A DNA stretch of 64,000 nucleotides from Amanita rubescens (taxonomy: Eukaryota > Basidiomycota > Agaricomycetes > Agaricales > Amanitaceae), in contig WION01000158.1 in assembly GCA_015039365.1 (NCBI GenBank), positions 1-64,000 of the forward strand. The letters are read 5' to 3'. This document shows, one piece after another, positions 1 through 13,059 of this stretch. Under the pieces are notes generated by a model. The model had not been told where the DNA came from, ran no database searches, and saw only the letters and a list, made by a program, of their open reading frames with translations. The translations under genes and the position numbers were made by a program. Numbering within the stretch: position 1 is the first letter of the stretch; each line of letters opens with the position of its first letter.

Positions 1-3000
1 TCCCACGCTTATTAGGTGTAGATCTTGGCCCATCGGACCGGCCATGGTTCTTCTTGTGACTATCTCCGCCCATCTTTGAAGCTTTTAGGCCGGAGATATC
101 CCCGTCTATCAACTAGATCCCGTGCGGTCGGCGCATGGCTGACAAAGATCAACTACAGGTTATATCGATCCTTGGATCCATAACTATGATATGAAATCGC
201 ATCGCCAAGGACTCTTACTAGGTGCTTCCAAGTCGAACACTGTCGAACATGTATCGGGTTTCGAAATCAGCTTCTAGGCATATCCTCGGTAGTTTGCGCC
301 ATTATGTAACAACTGTACTTCCAGAAGCTCTCTTGACAAAGCGATGTATAAGCAAGTTTTGGCCGATCGCACCCCATCACGTCAGACAGTGTATAAGCCT
401 TTCAGTAGTGCTGAGGAACATGGGCAAAAGGGTGAGTAACATGCGTTCGTGACCGTGTGCCACCTTGTTCGTAATTGTATGGCCAAGGAACGAACTAATT
501 GGGATTGGCCGAGAGAGTTGAGCTTATTTCTATCGAGGACATCTTTAGAGCAAGGCAAGCACTGCCGTGAACAAACAAAACATCAAGGTAAGCTGTTTTT
601 AGAGCTATGTATTGTCCTGAAACAGAACAACCTCTGTGGCGTAGAAGAAGCTTATCGTGTTGATTGATAGGAAGGGGGGCGCCCTGCGAGAATAGAAGCT
701 GGTCTGGCGCGAGAAAAACGTAAATTGATGCACCCCATCGGTGCGCATACCCTACTTTATGAGGAGGATGTGCGCACCCCAATCCAGCTATACTATCTTA
801 TCGGTGTTGAACATGTGCATGCAACCCTAACTTGTGTGCACAATGGGCCGCTTATCATCGTCACCGCCGCGCGCCACTATTCGAAGGTGCCCTTGTGAAA
901 AAGAAGTGAGGAGCGGCTCCAAGGTAACAACGGCACGTCGTCCTATCAACATACTAACCATGCGACTTAGGAGGCGCGCGGGCGGGCACCCGTTTCCAGT
1001 TTCGCACTCGCTTGCTTCGACAAGGACAAAAAATAGTTGACAGTTTGATTCGCGAGCTTGATTGTCGATGTCGAAATGGATGTAACGCTGTGATACCGTA
1101 ACTCCGCTTATCGCACGTTCGACGGTGATCGTCCGTCGTTCATCCCTTGGGGCGAGCCTCGTGCTACCTAGTGGTGCACAGATGACCGTCTCGCACCCAC
1201 TCCACACAAAAACATAACAATATGGAGATAGCGGGATTCAAAAGGCAAAATGCTTCTTTACTGGCAAATACCGAGTCGTGCTGCGTTCGTTGGGTTTCAT
1301 TAAACGCGAATAATGAACAACGCATCGCATTCTCGTCTCGCATTCTCATCATCAACTTTCGCAATCACCCTTGGCTTCTTGTGCGAACAAGCGAACGCTA
1401 GATGACATAGTACGCTTCACTCTCCCTGTCAGACTCGGAAGATTCCGTCGCTTCGTATCATCCCCCACTCCAAAGTTCCACTTTCCAAGTATGTAAGTTA
1501 AAAAAAGAGACATTCACCCTCACGCTCACGCTCAGGGACGTCATATCGTGCTCGCGCCTCCCTTGAGACGTTATCGACGTTATCGACGTTATCATTTTAT
1601 GATGCGTTTCGTTTTTCCTCTAATCAATTAGCCTCGTGCGCCGAGGAGTTTACTTATCAAACCCTCCGTTGTAAAATTGTTATCAATAATAGTGATAGGA
1701 GGTAGTACGCTAGTGTAGGCTTTGGTTTTTTCTTTCTCTTTTGTTGCCTCGTTGCTCGTCGCTTATTGGTTTTTTTTCTTTTTTGCTTATCTTTTGACGT
1801 CGACGTGGGTGGGATGGGAACGAACGAACGAAGGCGTGGGTGTGTGTACGTTTCGTGCAGCGTGTTGGGTGTTGACTCGTATTGTACGTGTAAGGGTAAA
1901 GGTTGGGGTAGATCTTTATCAAGTTTCGCTCGTCAATTCAAAAATTCATCGTGGAGGACGTGGGCCGTACAACCGTCGTTTATTTTAAAATCGTACACTA
2001 AATTGTGGAGAGGAAATGTGGGGTACGGCGAGAGACGGGGAGGATACGTACAATGTATCAGTTTGACTCTTATGGTCGTGCCTCGTGTCAGTCTGGACAG
2101 GTCTTCTGTAACATATATCTTATTAGCGGAGTAATAATGTATGTATAGTATACTCAGGGTGGAAGTTCTTATGGCTCGTGCCCTGGCCTGGTCTAGTATT
2201 ACTCTGTTCGTTCGCGAGCGGGGTATCGCACCTGACTGTGCGAGGTGCGAATGACGCACGAGTGACGAGCTTGTCCCCATAGTATTTGGGATGTAAAAGC
2301 GAATGACGCAGGAGTGACGAGCGTTGTTCCCATAGTATTTGGAATGTAAAAAAAAACTATGGGGATTCGGCCGCCAAACGTTAAGCATGGAGACGGATGC
2401 GGATATGAACAAGGTTATGTTAGGTTTGGGTGAGAGTCGGGCTTACTTTGCTTTTTTCTTCTTGCTGTGGAAAGGTAGGTGAGGGTCGATATATAGGCCT
2501 TCAGGGTTAGTGTAGATAACAGTTCATAGATAAGAGATAGACATACATACATATCATGTACGTACGTACGTACGTATACGCAGGCTACGGTAGATTTCTC
2601 TCGAGGTTACACGGCGCAAGGTAATATATCACCGAATAATTGAATTTGTACGGGTAAGACAGTTGATAATCACGACGCCACGTTCGTCGGCTAGCTGACT
2701 AGACGAGGTAGAAGACGTGTTGATGTGCCAAGGCTCATTACAGCGAGTGTTCTATATGCCGCAATGAACGGTTTGTTATTAATCATACGGTTGTCAAAGA
2801 AACGTGAAGAGAAACAGGTGCTTACTCTGTGAATTGAAAAAAGAAAGAGGGAAAAAAGGAAACATACGGTCGTTGGGCGGAAAAGGCAAGTTCAAGTGTG
2901 CCGGTGGCCGGTGATTCATGCTAGTAAGGGTTTCAGGGACAATTTGGCATGGAGGGCTGAGCCTGCTGATGGGGCGCGGGCATGAGCGGCGAAGGTTCCA

Positions 3001-3849
3001 GGGAAGGATTTGTAGACATATAATGGTTGACGTGTGTTGTGTTATGTTCTCGAAAGGCGGAGTAATGAGGAGTAAAATGTGCCACGCGCGGGGCGGTGGA
3101 CGGGTGATGGTAGAGCCATGCATGGCGCCATTGTCAAGCAATAGAATAGATTAGCAGATCGCGCGTACTAAGCGTGGGTCAATTCACGAAGCTTGAGGAG
3201 ATAAGGAGAATAATGTGTGTGACGGTCGGCCGACTTTGCGGAGCCACGGTCGTGACTGGTTCGAAATTCGAAATTCTAGCTTCATGTATTCCATTCATTT
3301 CCAGTCCAAGGTGTGCTCCACTTGAAAGCGAAATGCTGTCAAGCTGCAGACTAACTGCTGCATTTATACATACGCGACACCGCCATCAAAGAAAAAAAAA
3401 AAGAGGGTGTCCCTGAACACACGGGCAAATAGGAAAATAATAATGATTGCGATTCAGATCGAATGGACAAGATCAACAACAAGAGAACAACAAAATCACA
3501 TCAGGGTCTATACCTAAATGTGACCCTGTGTATTGGGCCACCAAGTATGGAATGTGAGAAGGTTACGAGAAGCTGTGCGAGACTCCTGTGTTTTGAGTGA
3601 GGGATCGGCCGAGGGGAGGGGCTAAAGTACGGAGGGCGATGATAAGCGTAGTGAACGCGATACGCAGATAAGAAAGCAGTCCGTGGCATTCGAGAGCGAC
3701 GAGAACGGCGGGAAGGCAGAGCCGGTGATCAAAATATAAATGGAGATAATGGAGTAAGATCTGATCTCGGTCCCGGTATCCGGACTTACAAGGTACAAAG
3801 ATAAGACGCGGTTGGATTTGGTACAGGTAACTCACCCCCACAGCTAGCC
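1..3849. other. Gene-poor region with short tandem repeats
   Basis: I see no open frame on either strand with a recognisable family, domain or exon structure. The sequence holds small repeats: a 9-bp unit GACGTTATC three times in a row (1567-1593), an imperfect duplication of about 52 bp (2247-2298 and 2299-2351, containing CCCATAGTATTTGG), and a GTAC microsatellite at 2559-2576. The last 1-2 kb must contain the promoter and 5' UTR of the gene starting at 3850, but I cannot place a TSS. Confidence 0.6.
2247..2351. repeat. Tandem duplication, ~52-bp unit x2
   Basis: Two adjacent copies beginning GCGAATGACGCA and ending ATGTAAAA differ at a handful of positions. The second copy runs into an A-tract followed by ACTATGGGG, which partly mirrors the CCCCATAGT inside the unit. 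Confidence 0.75.
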
Positions 3850-6317
3850 ATGTTCAGGCTTCACGATAGTTCTGAAGACGACGACGACGAGAGACAGACT
3901 TCTTCTGTTCCTTTTCCTTCTGCTGCTTCACCAGTAATCTCGGTTTTACCTCCAGCAGCTCGTCGTTCTTCAATTTCAGCCGTACCTCGTACAACTTCAA
4001 CCCCAGTCCTCCTCGTTAATGGCAAACCTCTAAAGTCATCTCTAAAATCTTCAAATTCTTCTCCATCACTCGTCATTCAACCACCTCGAACACGTTCAGA
4101 GCCAACTACCCCATTATTAGCTCAGAAAAATGTTCATTTCCCAGAAGGTGACCTTGTTTCCGTCCGCGTCTTCAATCGTTCTGCAAGACCGGCTTCCCTC
4201 TCAAAGCCTTTCGGAGACGACACAGAGACAGAGACAGAGACTGACAACAACGGCGTTGCAGCTTGGCCAGCCGCGGCTTCCTATTTCAAATCCCTCGCCG
4301 TTGCAAAACCTGCCAAAAAATCTTACCAACTAGACGCTGAAAAATGTTCTGTGGTCCCACGCAAGCACGAACGGCTCGACCGCTGCGCCAATGTCCATCT
4401 CGAGAGCCTCCAGCTCAAATCCTCTCCAACGGTCTCTCCCGCTGTCTCAGGCTCCATCCTCGTCCGCAATGTGGCTTTTGAGAAAACAGTCGCGGTTCGT
4501 TTCACCCTCGACAATTGGCAGACCACCAGCGAGGTTTTAGCTCGCCACCAGGCTTCCCTCGCTCGTCTTCCGGAAGATTTTCTCCGCTCGTCTACAGCGT
4601 CCTCGCCCTGTGCCACGCCGGGTTCGGCCTATGGTCTCACCATCGGCGATCTTGTAGCCAAGGCGCCCGAATGGGACCGTTTTTCGTTTACAATCAAACT
4701 CGAGGATTACGCTCAGCATCTAGATCAGAAAACGATGTGGCTAGTCGTGAGGTACACCGTTCCAGGCTCTGGGGAGGAAAGTGGCGGTGAATGGTGGGAC
4801 AACAACGCATGTGCGAATTACAAATTAGGGTTTAGAGCGGCCAGTCCTAGTGCGTTCTTTCTTTCTTTTTTCGCTCAAACCCTCGTTTCTAACGTTATGT
4901 CCAGTCCCTCAATCGCTGCCCAAGTTATCTTTCCCCATCGCCCGCTCTATTTCTGTCCCCTCCCAGCACCAAAAATTTTACTCGTACCCAAATACCACTA
5001 CCTCAACCCCGCGGCACGAAATTTCTGCGTATCCTTATCGGCCACAACCTCCATTACTGTCTCACCAGCAACAGCAGCAGCACGATCAACATGCTCAGCA
5101 CCAGGCCGCCTTGGCTCAGACAACCTTGACCAGGTTGAAGAAGCTCAATCTACGGAATTATGCCGCTCCCAGTCCGACGACCAGCCCCATCACCAGCCCG
5201 CGTACGAGCCCCTCGTCCAGCCGACGTCCCTCCGTCTCTTCAGAGGCCGACGTCGTCTCCGTGGCCACTGCCATCGGCGTCGGAATCACCGGCAGTCCCT
5301 CCTCTTCTGCCTCTTCCACCCCGTCGGGGAGCGGGAGTGGAAGCAGCGCGGAGACCACTCCGATGTCGTCGCCCAAATCGTCTTTCTTGGGACTGGCGCT
5401 GGGGTTGGGTCCAGACCACAAGCCTTACGGCGATCCCGAGTTTGGACTCGATATGGGGATGCATTTCCAGGACGGCGCGCCTGCCACGACGAGCCCTGTT
5501 CCTGTTCCCGGTGTAGGTATGGGGGGTATGGGTGGTATTACTATGGAAGAGTGGGGCGGGATGGGGAGCAGTCCACCGTTTAGCATGCTGAACAGCCATG
5601 GCGGGTTTACCAGGCGTCATCACCCTCAGCATCACAGCCTCCACGAAGAAGGGAAACCACCATCTTTGAACCCGACGCCTGCCCCTACGCCCACTCACCC
5701 ACCTAGGAGGGTACGAAAGCCGGCTACCACCACCGTCCCTTCTCGTCGTCGATCTATCGATTCTTCGTCATCATCGTCCGAGTCGGAAAGAGCTAGCCAA
5801 CAACGAAAGGAAGAAGAAGAAGACGAACACTCACGGACACCTCGACCGCTATTGCCTTCTCCTCCTTCACTTCACGTACACACCCAGGGCCCGAGCTCTC
5901 GCCTGATATCAGGCGTGAGCGTCCTACTAGACGAAATCAAGGAGAAAAATACCTCTCCCGGGTCAAGACGTCGCCACCCTGGTTCGGGCTCTGGGTCGGG
6001 GTCGGGGTCAAGATCGAGTTCGGGTCTCGAGCAGCAGCAGCAGTAGCGATTCGGAGAGTACCGGACCGATATATACAAAATCTTCGTCTTCTTCGTCCGC
6101 TTCGTCTTTGGTTGGGATCGGGATTTCACGTTCGCCGCCGCCACCACCACCTCCAGGATCATCGCTATCTCCTCCCCTGCCGCCACCACCGCCAGGACCA
6201 CCAGGGTCATCCTCACCGCAGACAGCCGATTCGGTGTATCAGGCATTTGTGAGGCAGTGGTGTTTTGCGCAGGGAGGGAATCCTCCTTCGCCGGGGTTGG
6301 GCGTGATCGTGAGGTGA
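3850..6317 (+). CDS. PP1 regulatory subunit, glycogen-targeting (CBM21, Gac1-like)
   Basis: This protein would bring type-1 protein phosphatase to glycogen so that it can activate glycogen synthase. The PP1-docking RVxF-type motif is KNVHF at residues 93-97. A CBM21 carbohydrate-binding domain covers about residues 180-330 and ends with the hallmark WWDNN (315-319) followed by NYKLGF. Exon 1 is 3850-4849; a 55-nt intron (4850-4904, GTGCGT...CCAG) joins in phase to exon 2. The tail is low-complexity (Q, H, S, GS, poly-P) and ends in a YQAFVRQWCFAQ block that looks conserved rather than random. The reading frame shifts by one between about 5960 and 6045, inside a GGGTCG/CAGCAG simple repeat; a short intron (for example 5995-6043) or an indel in the repeat could explain it. 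The ATG at 3850 follows a long untranslated stretch and opens an acidic DSSEDDDDE start. Family assignment is firm; the 3' exon structure is not. Confidence 0.88.
4850..4904 (+). other. Intron 1 of PP1-targeting subunit gene
   Basis: GTGCGT donor and CCAG acceptor, 55 nt with a pyrimidine-rich middle. Removal joins GFRAASP to the downstream frame at a phase-1 junction. Without it the upstream frame runs into unrelated out-of-frame sequence. Confidence 0.8.
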
Positions 6318-9300
6318 ACGATGAAGGGTGAGGAGGGTTGATGATTTTTATTGTTATTATTTCTTTTTTCGTGGATTGGATTGGCTTTGGTGGGGGTGGG
6401 TAGGAGGATGGCGGAGGGGGGAGGAACACAAAAAATTCGACTCAAACTCGACGTCAACTCGAACGCGAAACGAAACGACTGCTTACGAACTCATACACGA
6501 ACGTTTTTTTTACATTTTCAACAACCAATCTCTCTCTCTCTCTCACATCCACATTGCTCTCATATATCATCGCTTTTGTTTTTTCGGACTCTGCAAAAAG
6601 TGCCCGCGGTTATATGCATCATCACATTGGCTTGGGTTTTCCTTTCTTTCTCTCTCTCTTTTCTGCATCCGTTCTGGATCGACCTACGTATGCGCATTTC
6701 TTTCGCCCTCGTTTGTCTATAATGATCCTTTTCGTGACTATATATTCCCCCTTCTCTCTTCTGACATGTAACAAAAGTCCTTAACTCGAATCAATATCGG
6801 TATTAATCGTTATCGATTCACGACGGTCGTTAAATAACGTTTATTTATTTAGAGTCGGGTCGTTTTTCACTATACTTTTAATGATTAAGACAAGGATGGG
6901 TGTTGTTGTTTCACGTTATCGCCACCATCGATCCGTAAGAGTTGCAAAAAGGAAGCTGCCTATTGAAGCGGGTACCTTAGAATGTAGGTGTTCCATACGC
7001 GCCGTTTAAAGTGCGCCTTGCCGCTCGTTTATGCCGACCACATGACTGAATGTCAATGAAGAAATGACATCACGTTTTGAATTGTCGTGCCAAGCTTTGG
7101 CAGAAGAATGGAGAGAGTGAATGGGCTGGAAGGAGTAACACGGGCCGTTTGCTGTGGGTGGGAAGTTACACCACTAGGGTCCAGTCTGGCCGATTATGAC
7201 ACCATGGTGACGATACCGGCAGCCTGACGATTATCATATACCTAACCTTGGTTACAAGGCTTACGGATACAATGGCTCTTTAATATACGATCGAGAACGT
7301 TTTGCAAAAAGTCTAAAAGGCGATTTCGGGACGACGAGCCTGAGGCCGATAAACCGGAATTTGTCAAGTTTTTTGGGCAAAGGCTTTGCTTTTGGTAATT
7401 TGTAATTTGAAAAGGGCATGACAGTGGCGGCCGTGGCGGGTGGCGCTGACAAGACGGCAAGAGGATCCACTAACTAGGCTTTCATTGTCGTACGTGTGGG
7501 TGATGACTAGTGCGGTAGGACGTTTCCGTATTCGTATACGTGTACTAGTAAGGCAGGCCTGGATGTCTTTCCGGCCACAAGTAGCGCGTGCGTTCGAGCT
7601 GGCGCATGTCTCGCGTACGATCGTCGAAAACGCTTAACCACGGCCGACGATCGAACGAACGTGCCTCAATTCAAAGAGAAACAATGACGGCACCACGCGC
7701 CCACGGTTAAGCGTTTGCTTTTATTTGACTTGCTTCTTTCATCCATTTTTTTCCGCGTTTCGGTGCCACGGTACTCAATTATTATGTACCGTATCTACGT
7801 TTTGAAATGAATGATACTGATAACGTGGGTAAAAAGCCGAGCGACCCTAACTCAAGCTTTAGGTGTAAGTAGCGCTTCACACACACACGGCAGCTGTCTG
7901 CCAGTGCGTCACGGAAGTTTTGGCGAATTGACGCGGCCGTGTCGCGCGGATGGCGGGCTCGGAAAGTCACTCAGACACCGTCAGGTTTGCTTTCTAGTCA
8001 TGTTCGTGCGCCCGCGAGTCAGCCGAGAGTCAGGTTCATCGGACCGGGTACGTCATCGTGCCGGTAAGCGGGGAGAGCGTGGGTAACCAAAGCGCAAAAG
8101 ATAATCGGCAAGTCGCGAAGCGTGTACACTTACCACTTGCCGTTTATGAGTCCCAAACGTCGGATAATGATGAGGACGATGATATGATGGCGGTTTGAAG
8201 GGGATTCCCTATTGCTGTGGTGGGTAAGTTGTATGGGGCACGGCGCGTGTTCCTATTGACGCCGACCACGAGGTGAGCAGCTACTGCTACATTTGTTCCT
8301 GGCACTGTCACGCTACCAATCAAGGCAGCTGTACTATCTTTCTGCTGCCAGTTTGCAGTTTTGGATATCATCCTGTCATGACGTCGATGGCCGTAAAGAA
8401 GTGTATACACGCTCAGGGTGAACGATTAGACTCAAGGGTTCGACAAGGGCAAGCTACGCGTTATCTAACCTCAAGCTTCGTCGGGGTTGGAATCGACACT
8501 TCCACTTCGCATTGATTTCATTGGAAGGAGATCCACGGCGTATCGACCAAGTGCAGTAAGTGATCTTCCCATCACACGGTCAATTCAAATCTAACTAGGT
8601 ATTGACTTATGTGTATCAGTCGGCAACCAGAGCCTAAGCTTGAGCGTAAGTAACTGAAAAAGTGAGATAACGAATAAGGTTAAGCTAGAAGTTATTAATA
8701 GGGTAAAGTCTGTTCTCTATTCGTGCAAGAGAAAATCATATTCTGTTCTGGGTTTAAACAGGTGGTTACCATCTCTTAGTGGGTGAGGCGGTGTTAGTTA
8801 GACCTTTGGACCTGAGAGCAAGTATCTCTATCGCTCGGTCTCAGGGATATCAAAGTGCTCAAGAAGGAAAGGCGCGATTTAGTGCGCCCGCTCACGACGC
8901 AACAGGTTTTCCCCACACTTGCCAGTCAGTAACAGGTGAATGCACTTCCGAGGATGTGGAGGCGGCTATCGCTGCGGCACAACCTGACCCTGCGAAACGT
9001 TATCGACGCTGCGGACTTTACGGATCTTCGTGGAGAGTCGCATGACTTTCATGAATGTGTGCTTCGTGCGTCATACCGCCGGCTCTTGGTGTGTGCATAC
9101 TCGGTGGATCCATGATGCTACCGTTCGCCTCGCCCGTCAACTCAAATCCCAGATGATCCGCTCTTTTCGTGCGTTATCTCACTGATCAAGGGCTCAAGGA
9201 CGCCGGCGCGCTTAATGAATGTAGATCCCTTGCTTGTGGAGGTGCAAACGTGTGTTCTTAGATCGCGGAGTTTAAGCTACCTATGCTATCAGCAGAGCGT

Positions 9301-10489
9301 CGATCTGCTCACTTGGCGATTCGGACATGCTGCGTTGTGATGGTGTTATCTTCTCTGACAATTGCGGATTCTCGCGCGATTTCTACGCGGGAAAATGGAG
9401 GCACGTTGTCGATGATAAGTATCTGATAACCCGTATTCCACGCTCTCCTTGACCCTCTACATTTCTTGGTAATCTAGAATGCACCGGTGTCAGTCCTATG
9501 TTGATTCCCGACATGAATGAATACTTGTCAATCTCTTATCTTGCTGCGCTGGAAATTTTTTTTTCTCAGGATGTCCGGCGTTGTTGACTCAATTGCACAG
9601 CCTCCGGTGTGGTCTTATATGCGGAATAACTCATATTCCGCGGAAGTAAAACATTTGAGAAAGCGGACGATTCATACGGTGTCTATTGGCTGACAAATTG
9701 ACGATCAGTCGTAAACTTATCTAGGAGCGGCACTGACCTAGGGGACCATCTATTCTTAATCGACGTATTCCTCCTTGTATGGTATAGATCACCATGCTGG
9801 TTCATACGGCATTATCCACTGTACACACACGGGTCAAGGACGGCGTCATTGGCGTCAGAAGCCCCAACATATGACAACCTTCACTGATGTCTACATTTTC
9901 CAACTCGAAAATATCAGCACGTTGATTGGGTTCAAACCGAGAAGTGTCTTCCCTAACGTGCATGGCAGATTTGAGATCGTGTTCGGATTCCTCATCCAAC
10001 TCCAACTTCTATACTAGTAGGATATTAATCGTGGCGACGTCCTTGTCGCAACTTGGGAACGGCAGGGGTGCGTATTATCTATTGGTTGTCCGGCCTCTGC
10101 ACTGGAATGTCACGCCCTAGAATAGTCAAACGCAAAGCCAGAACATGCAACACGTGGGCTCTTCATTTGATTGGACCGCAGCCCAAGGCAGAGTGCTAGG
10201 CTTGCGCTGAGCAGCCAGATACCATGCTCTAGGACCTCAGCAGAAGCCCCGTGGATGCATTCATTGATCGGATTATCATGCAAGTGCAACATTTGTTATA
10301 TTATCGCTTCTCCTGACCCCAATCTTTAGTTCACTCGGACCGTTTACTTGTTCGATTACCCCTCGATCTCCTCAAGCTGAAATCCTTTTGACATGCTTGA
10401 CTCTGCCGGCAGGAGGAGTCATCAAAATGATAACACTCTGGGCAATGAGATCACAGACTGGATCCTGATGGCGTAGTAACGGTTTTTCG
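6318..10489. other. Long region without a supported gene
   Basis: Short open frames exist on both strands, but none shows a family motif, a coherent exon chain or coding-like composition. I could not identify any transposon domain either. A CT/TC-rich tract near 6530-6545 and scattered A/T tracts are the only visible simple sequence. Part of it (about 8750-9500) may be an old element relic, but I have no domain evidence. Confidence 0.5.
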
Positions 10490-11440
10490 CCAGCTCATTG
10501 CGCAGTTTTGGCTTCCAAAAAGGTCAAGTTGAACCACTGGCCCCGAATTTTGGATGGAATACTGTTCGAGATTGGCGGTGTACCTAGGGACAAAATTAGG
10601 ACGGTATCGCCGGGCGTGGATAATAAACTGGACAAGGTGAGTACGATAGATTCAGCGCAATGTTTTTCTTTTTTATTTCCAAGGCTTTCACCGGAAGTCC
10701 AGAAAGAAACCGTGACACAAGGAGAGCGGCCGAATCTTGCTACGTAGCTACGTTTGCCTTCAACATAGTTCGGAAAATCTGGAGGTGTGTCCATAATCAA
10801 ACCGTTGCATCACATGCACGAGGCAGAGCTCGAATGTTGTTAAAGACTTCCAAGGTATGTACCACTCGCTAACGTGTGTTCCGAGCTAGTACCAAGGACA
10901 ATTTTTGTGTAGGAAAGCTGAGAATGTCGAAATGTTCCGCCCGTTAAACAAAAGACCGCGAGGGGGTGTATTCTTTGTAAACTTCGGAGCGTGATTCGAC
11001 GCACCCAGTTTCGAACGCAAGGACGTACCTTCCAGATCCTGCTCCGATTCTGAAAATGACTCTAGGAATATCACATTCACCGCAAATCTGAGCGTCAAGA
11101 GAGGCTTCGGTGTGAGTTTTCCGCATATTTCATCCGCACTATTCCGACAACGCATATAGATATCATTTGACTTGTACTTGTGGAATTCTCCACACCATCT
11201 ACTTTCCAAGTCAACGCGTCTGCGCCAGTCGACGATGCGAAAAACGAGGGTCGTCCCACATGATGAAGAGGACTTAGAGGCGGTTATTGTCCGCTGGTGA
11301 CGGGCTGTTGAAGGAGTGCGTTGAGCTCCACAAAGATCTGGGAGAAATGACAGTGAGCGGATGCAACCCGTTTACGCTTGTGCAGCTGGCAGAATTGTGC
11401 TTCATTGCTTATCGTGCTTATCAACTTACTGAAGTAAAAT
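10490..11440 (+). pseudogene. HisRS-derived composite repeat, copy 1 (fragments, non-functional)
   Basis: Three pieces of a histidyl-tRNA synthetase gene lie on the plus strand in the order exon 3, 5' end, exon 2. The exon-3-like piece (about 10525-10636) reads LNHWPRILDGILFE...GVPRDKIRT and still ends at an exon/intron border (GACAAG|GTGAGT). The 5'-UTR/start region (about 10765-10818) matches the real gene's TTCGGAAAATC and start-codon surroundings, but the ATG is ATA. The exon-1 end and exon-2 start (about 10819-11020) read LLKTSK then EMFRPLNKRPRG with stops between. From about 11020 to 11440 there is non-HisRS sequence (SCSDSENDS; NPFTLVQLAELCFIAYRA) that is shared with the copy at 18.6-19.2 kb. 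Introns are retained, so this is a DNA-level copy, not a retrocopy. Confidence 0.8.
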
Positions 11441-11469
11441 ATGTAGTTTTTCTGATGAGTTCCGAGTGT

Positions 11470-13059
11470 CTAATATACTTCACTGTCCATCGCATCGATT
11501 TCATGCCCATAAGTCCACCATTCGCGGTCAAATGAATCATACTTTTCCCACAGACCCCCGTCTGTAACTGACACGCCTAGTTCCTCTAGTTCCCTCAGGC
11601 GCCACTTATCCTCAGGCCACCACTGAGGTGTACCGTCATTGTATTTTAACTCCTTTGCCCCACATGCCCGAAATGCCTCTACTACAGCGGGTCCACTCAA
11701 TGGAAAGTCACAGTCCACCAATCTAAGCCTTTTCAACGGAATCATTGGTCTGCTTGCAAACTTCCTCAACAACCGGTTATTGAAACCCCAATGAGTGCAA
11801 AGGGTGCCCAATATCTGATGTAGCGCAATATACTCCAGCTTCCGGAACGGCGGCTGTCTCCCATCCTCTCCACACATTATCCACTCCCATGAAGTTCGTG
11901 CCAAATATGCGTTCGTGACCGCAAGCCGCCGCACATCCTGGGACCGCAATGCCAGGAGCTTCAGTGCATCATACACCAGTTTCTTCTCCCAACCAGCCCA
12001 TTCATACAAAATCGATTCCGGGTCTTCTTCTCGTCCACGCGAGCCGTCCAGATGTAAATCTTCCAGCGCAGGTGCCGTGATGCGCCCCATCAAGTTGCAC
12101 GCTGGCCCAGGAATCGACACTGCCAAATGCTTCAGCCTTGGCAGCTGAATGTCCGGCGATATGTTCGACTGTCCCTTTGAGTAATAGGGGGGCTCACGGT
12201 TTCATAGTCCTTCCAAAAATAGTGCTTCACCCACAGAGATTCCAGCTGTGACGTGCAATGGAGGAGGGCCGCGAGGAGCCCAGCGGAAGGAATGTCGTTT
12301 CCGTGCGATCCATTGAGAATGAGCCTACTAAGATTGGTGAAGGAGGCGGAAAGGGGCAGTATTGGCACAGTGTCGCAAAAACTATTGATATGGAGCTCTC
12401 GCAGGTTTGGAAACATCATAGTGGCGTCCGCCAGCATCAAGTCCAATTGCGGCCAAACAGCATCCAACGGATTGCCAGTTGACTCACGTTCTGACAGTAT
12501 AAAAAGCACCTCGAGTGTTGGAAACGGTCCCTTCAGGTTCGGGAAGACGGCATGGACGAAGCTGCCCGCCAACATGGCAGTGCGTGTGGTGAGCTTGAAT
12601 TCACGGATTTGACCATTACACTCCTCTAAAACCCCGCACACTGCAGGAACTTCTGTCGTTTACTCCATAATGGTTCCCACAGACACGTAAAGTAGCGCAC
12701 CATTTGCACGCAAGATTTGTGCTCGAAGGAAATCGGGTCCATTAGGGGTGAATTGCTGTGGTCCGAGACGAATAGAAGTCCAAAGGGCTGAGGTAGAAAA
12801 TGCCACTGCAGCGATTGTTTTGCAAGTCTGAAATATGACCTTGTCCGAGCATTCGCACAGGATTTCAGCCAGGATCTCAACAGATCTCAACGGGCAGGTT
12901 GAAGAGGATGGGGCAGATGATTATATAAGCCAAGGATTCGGCGTCACGCTTTCGGCGCGATCGAAAATCATCTCGATTTCGATGTCCGTATTGAAATGGC
13001 GTCCAGGATTGCCTTGCGAGCAATCGTTCCGTGTTGTTATCAAGACACAACATTTTCAA
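11470..13059 (-). pseudogene. F-box protein gene, decayed
   Basis: The N-terminal part contains an F-box core (LPVEI then LAEILCEC, followed by VIFQTCKTIAAVAFSTSALW and SIRL), the usual basidiomycete form that would bind Skp1 in an SCF ubiquitin ligase. About 480 further residues form a leucine-rich C-terminal region with repeated L-x-x-L patterns (FPNLRELHI, LPRLKHLAV, LKRLRLVDC). Three lesions break it: an extra TTGAGATCTG unit inside the F-box (12873-12890), an in-frame TAA (12660-12662), and a +1 shift at a six-base C run (12187-12192 on the plus strand). All parts otherwise follow each other without gaps, so decay looks recent. Substrate is unknown. The possible start near 13059 is uncertain. 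Confidence 0.8.

Noticed and set aside
1722..2134. Overlapping plus-strand frames as a hydrophobic small protein
   Set aside because: Composition follows T/G-rich simple sequence, starts are weak, and no motif or splice partner is seen.
5240..5698. Minus-strand Arg/Gly-rich frame
   Set aside because: It is the reverse shadow of the Pro/Ser/Gly-rich coding exon of the PP1-targeting subunit.
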